A program made the translations under genes and the position numbers. From an uncultured beta proteobacterium (GTDB taxonomy: Bacteria; Pseudomonadota; Gammaproteobacteria; Burkholderiales; Rhodocyclaceae): a DNA stretch of 64,000 nucleotides. Of this stretch, positions 61,590 to 64,000 are shown in pieces; positions within the stretch are counted from its first letter, which is position 1; each line of letters starts with the position of its first letter. The notes under the pieces were generated by a model that saw only the letters and a program-made list of their open reading frames with translations, did not search any database and had not been told where the DNA came from. The stretch spans positions 51,958 through 115,957 of the forward strand of contig CAISOB010000051.1 in NCBI GenBank assembly GCA_903886975.1, read 5' to 3'.

Positions 61590-62552
61590 ATGAGCAAGGA
61601 AATCTGTGACGAGATCACTTTCCGCAAGCTGGAAATATTTCTCGCCTACATGGAGAAGGGCAACCTCGCCAAGGCCGCCGAAAAGTTGGAGATGAGTAGT
61701 GTCAGTGTGCATCGCGCCCTGCATTCCCTCGAAACCGGGGTGCGTTGTTCGCTGTTCCGCCATGAAGGCCGCGGCCTGATTCCCACCGAAGCGGCGCGCG
61801 TATTGTCGGAGACGGCGTCGAGCGTGCTCGATCTGATGAGTCACGGCATTCAGACGACGCGCGAAGCTGCCGGTATGTATGCCAACAAGATCCGCATCGG
61901 CACGATGTATTCGCTGACTTCGCAAACCGTCCCGCGCATCTTCATCGACCTCAAATCGCGGTGCCCGCATCTCGGCGCCGAATTTGTGCTTGGCTCCAAT
62001 ACCGATCTGACGGATAAGCTCAAACGCGGCCAGGTGGATGCAACTCTGATGGCCATCCTGTCGCCGGATTCGGAGATCGAAACGATAGAACTGTTCGTGG
62101 ACATGATCTATTTTGCCGTGCCTGCCGGATCCAGATATGCCGCGTACGAGAGCATCGGACTCGACGAAGTGCGCGACGAATCCTTTGTTTCCCTCACCGG
62201 CGGGTTTGCAACTTCAAAAGGCTTCCATGAGGCATTCCTGCGCGCCGGATTCGCGCCGCGCATCGTGATGGAAGTCGGCGATATCTTCGCGGTAATGAAC
62301 CTTGTGCGCGGCGGCGTCGGCTACTCGCTGCTCCCCGGAAGGGTGCGCAATCTGTTCGGTGACCAGATCACCTTTATCCCGCTGAAGGAAGAGTTCCAGG
62401 TCCGCCAGACCATCGGACTGTGCTTCCTGCGGGTACGCGAACGCGACCCGAATCTCCTGGCCTTGGCGGCCGTGTGCAGGATGGCGCAACGGAATGAGTA
62501 TTCATCAGCGATCCGCGATCCCCAGATCGGACCTACGGAATACTCGACATAG
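61590..62552 (+). CDS. mdcR: LysR-type regulator of malonate utilisation (MdcR-like)
   Basis: 320-residue LysR protein: winged helix-turn-helix at residues ~10-70 (ITFRKLEIFLAYMEKGNLAK, SSVSVHRALHSLE), then an effector domain (KIRIGTMYSLTSQTVPRIF, MNLVRGGVGYSLLPGRVRNL). MdcR-type regulators bind malonate and activate malonate genes. Same strand as, and immediately after, the mad operon, with its own ~245-bp upstream region and a terminator in between. The inverted repeat upstream of madB is a candidate target. Confidence 0.83.
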   Translation: MSKEICDEITFRKLEIFLAYMEKGNLAKAAEKLEMSSVSVHRALHSLETGVRCSLFRHEGRGLIPTEAARVLSETASSVLDLMSHGIQTTREAAGMYANKIRIGTMYSLTSQTVPRIFIDLKSRCPHLGAEFVLGSNTDLTDKLKRGQVDATLMAILSPDSEIETIELFVDMIYFAVPAGSRYAAYESIGLDEVRDESFVSLTGGFATSKGFHEAFLRAGFAPRIVMEVGDIFAVMNLVRGGVGYSLLPGRVRNLFGDQITFIPLKEEFQVRQTIGLCFLRVRERDPNLLALAAVCRMAQRNEYSSAIRDPQIGPTEYST

Positions 62553-62640
62553 CGCGCGCAAGCTGTCAGGAATGAATTCCGTACAGCCAAATCTTAGCCG
62601 GGCAACGTCGCAGTAGCTTACAATGAGGGCTGATGTGGAT

Positions 62641-62675
62641 AAGCCCAAGGCGCTTGCCCGGGCTTGTCTGTTTTT
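62641..62675 (+). terminator. Possible terminator after the LysR gene
   Basis: AAGCCC ... GGGCTT hairpin with a nested AAGGCGCTT segment, followed by GTCTGTTTTT. Confidence 0.5.
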
Positions 62676-62807
62676 GTCCTTCGCCTTGTCCCCGTGCCGT
62701 CACGTTTTGCTCGCACGAATACCGATTCGAGCATCTCTTGCTAATCTGGCGCAACCAACGGTGATTTAAAGCTTGGAAATTGTTTCTGAACTTCAACGAG
62801 TGCCCGC

Positions 62808-63116
62808 ATGAAATCAAAACTGCTGCTGACCGCGGCCATGACCTTGCTGCTTTCCGCCTGTGTGATAGCGCCGCCGAACCGGCCCTACTACCGGGAACCC
62901 GTGCTGGTTGCGCCGCCGCCGCCGCGCGTTGAATATGGCGGGCCGCCGCCGGCCAGTGGCTATGTTTGGATTTCCGGATACTGGGGCTGGGCCGGCGGAC
63001 GTCATGAATGGGTGCCGGGTCACTGGGAAGCACCTCGTCACGGACATCATTGGGTTCCGCATCACTGGGAGCAGGAAGGCGATCACTGGCGCTTGCATGA
63101 AGGCCATTGGGAATAG
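62808..63116 (+). CDS. YXWGXW-repeat lipoprotein
   Basis: 102-residue protein with a lipoprotein signal (LLLSAC, cysteine near residue 18), a Pro-rich linker (REPVLVAPPPPRVEYGGPPP) and a Trp/His-rich tail of YXWGXW-type repeats: GYVWISGYWGWAGGRHEWVP, GHWEAPRHGHHWVPHHWE. This family is widespread in Proteobacteria and probably sits at the outer membrane; function unknown. Monocistronic or followed by the small secreted protein. Confidence 0.85.
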   Translation: MKSKLLLTAAMTLLLSACVIAPPNRPYYREPVLVAPPPPRVEYGGPPPASGYVWISGYWGWAGGRHEWVPGHWEAPRHGHHWVPHHWEQEGDHWRLHEGHWE

Positions 63117-63150
63117 CTCTTAATTCGAGCTTGTGACATGGAGGGTGGAC

Positions 63151-63354
63151 ATGGAACTCGGGAAACTTGTCTTTGCCGTTGCGGCACCTCTCTTCTGTTC
63201 GCTCCTCTGGGCTAACCCGGCACCCTGGTTCAGGTGGCACAGCCCGCAGGCCGACTTTGAAGTCTGCTCGCAAACCTCGCCGGGCGATGGCTGGATTGTT
63301 GTGAAAGGCCCTTTCGAGGACGCGTTGTGCAAAAAACTGGGAGTCCCGCACTAA
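63151..63354 (+). CDS. Small secreted protein of unknown function
   Basis: 67-residue protein with an N-terminal signal-like hydrophobic stretch (LVFAVAAPLFCSLLWANP) and a short mature part with two cysteines (FEVCSQTSPGDGW, EDALCKKLG) that could form a disulfide in the periplasm. Ribosome site GGAGGG ahead of the start supports translation. Unrecognised family. Confidence 0.55.
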   Translation: MELGKLVFAVAAPLFCSLLWANPAPWFRWHSPQADFEVCSQTSPGDGWIVVKGPFEDALCKKLGVPH

Positions 63355-63415
63355 GGGCTTTCAGCAGGCCGGATTCAGCGCCCGCCTGCGCAGTCCAAGA
63401 TCCATATTATGCGGA

Positions 63416-63492
63416 CCGCCCGTAGCTCATTTGGATAGAGCACTTGGCTTCGAACCAAGGGGTAGGGAGTTCGAATCTCTCCGGGCGGGCCA
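63416..63492 (+). tRNA. tRNA-Arg (anticodon TCG)
   Basis: 77-nt cloverleaf: acceptor CCGCCCG/CGGGCGG, D-arm GCTCATTTGGATAGAGC, anticodon loop CTTCGAA with TCG at 63450-63452, T-arm GTTCGAATC and encoded CCA. tRNA-Arg genes are frequent integration targets, and an IS110-family element starts ~350 bp further on. Confidence 0.95.
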
Positions 63493-63835
63493 AAAGGACT
63501 TCATCGGGGGAGTAACGCGCTCGCCTTCCTCCTTGTCTTTGATCGCGATCCCGTTCGACTGAAGATCGGCATCTTCGCGCTGTAAACCGGACAGTTCCTT
63601 GTGTCGGCGCGGTGTCAGGGACCCGCACGCATCCGCCTGCGCCGATTTCCGCGGCCGTTGAGGTGCCCACGCACGCTCCGCCGCCCTGACTATTGCACGC
63701 CTCCCGCCCGGTCGTTCCGCCGCGGCGCGGCCGTCACTTGCTCAGACGCTGGGCGCGGGTTCTAATGGCAGCCTTGCCACCTCGCCTCCGGTCGTGCATT
63801 GCCAATTGACCGCGTGTCCTCAGTTGGCCGGAACG
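63493..63835. other. Non-coding stretch between tRNA-Arg and the IS110-type element
   Basis: No gene or clear repeat seen; the open frames here are short and contain no known motif. The right part (~63780-63835) could contain the end of the adjacent insertion sequence, but no terminal repeat was identified. Confidence 0.4.

Positions 63836-64000
<165 letters not shown>

Noticed and set aside
63407..63670. 87-codon minus-strand frame across tRNA-Arg
   Set aside because: Overlaps the tRNA on the opposite strand and contains the common tRNA-antisense peptide, so it is not a gene.

Overview
The window looks like a chromosomal segment of a GC-rich Betaproteobacterium, probably of the Rhodocyclales or a close relative. 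This is inferred from the yebC/ruvCAB/tol-pal order, an ahcY-metF unit led by an S-adenosylhomocysteine (SAH) riboswitch, LPS-core genes, and the style of the proteins. No CRISPR array, rRNA operon or prophage was seen. Genes are densely packed with many 1-8 bp overlaps.

Layout. 1-10.4 kb: envelope sugar genes (msbA, ugd, a UDP-glucuronate epimerase-like gene, a GT2 and a TVP38/VTT membrane protein), then a minus-strand LPS-core operon (lpxL, waaG, waaP and a tandem kinase-fold protein). 10.4-16.6 kb: the methyl cycle (metK, ahcY, metF), an HD-GYP phosphodiesterase and a dCMP deaminase. metK has a leader resembling a SAM-II riboswitch plus an intrinsic terminator, and ahcY has a clear SAH riboswitch. 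16.6-19 kb: a degenerate accessory patch with an Asr-like acid-shock gene under an RstA-like box, and a broken haemagglutinin (two-partner secretion) exoprotein. 19-26.9 kb: rhomboid protease, TPR membrane protein, EamA and LysE exporters, UspA, thioesterase, ppnN and a zinc-ribbon membrane protein. 27-32 kb: a stress block with three Hsp20 genes behind a near-perfect sigma-32 promoter, a patatin, a zinc alcohol dehydrogenase and cbpA-cbpM. 32-43.9 kb: yebC, a FecR/DUF6600 protein, ruvCAB with a transporter inside, ybgC-tolQRAB-pal-cpoB and queE. 43.9-50.4 kb: a PilZ gene and a livFGMHK-type ABC transporter lying between queE and queC, a 271-bp MITE-like palindromic element, and two tRNA-Lys genes.

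The most distinctive system is at 51.8-62.6 kb: a sodium-pumping, biotin-dependent malonate decarboxylase operon (madB, madF, an oadG-like gene, madA, E, C, D, H, mdcG/madK, madL, M) followed by a LysR regulator. MadLM should import malonate. MadA moves malonate onto the MadE carrier, MadC/D pass its carboxyl group to biotin on MadF, and MadB decarboxylates it while exporting Na+. MadH and MdcG charge and build the carrier's prosthetic group. Two features differ from the Malonomonas rubra arrangement as I know it. One is a small OadG-like single-span membrane protein between madF and madA. The other is a MadA N-terminal extension that copies the first ~22 residues of MadF. The triphosphoribosyl-dephospho-CoA synthase gene (madG/mdcB) is not in the window.

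The right edge holds a YXWGXW lipoprotein, a small secreted protein, tRNA-Arg, and the C-terminal end of an IS110-family transposase cut by the window end.
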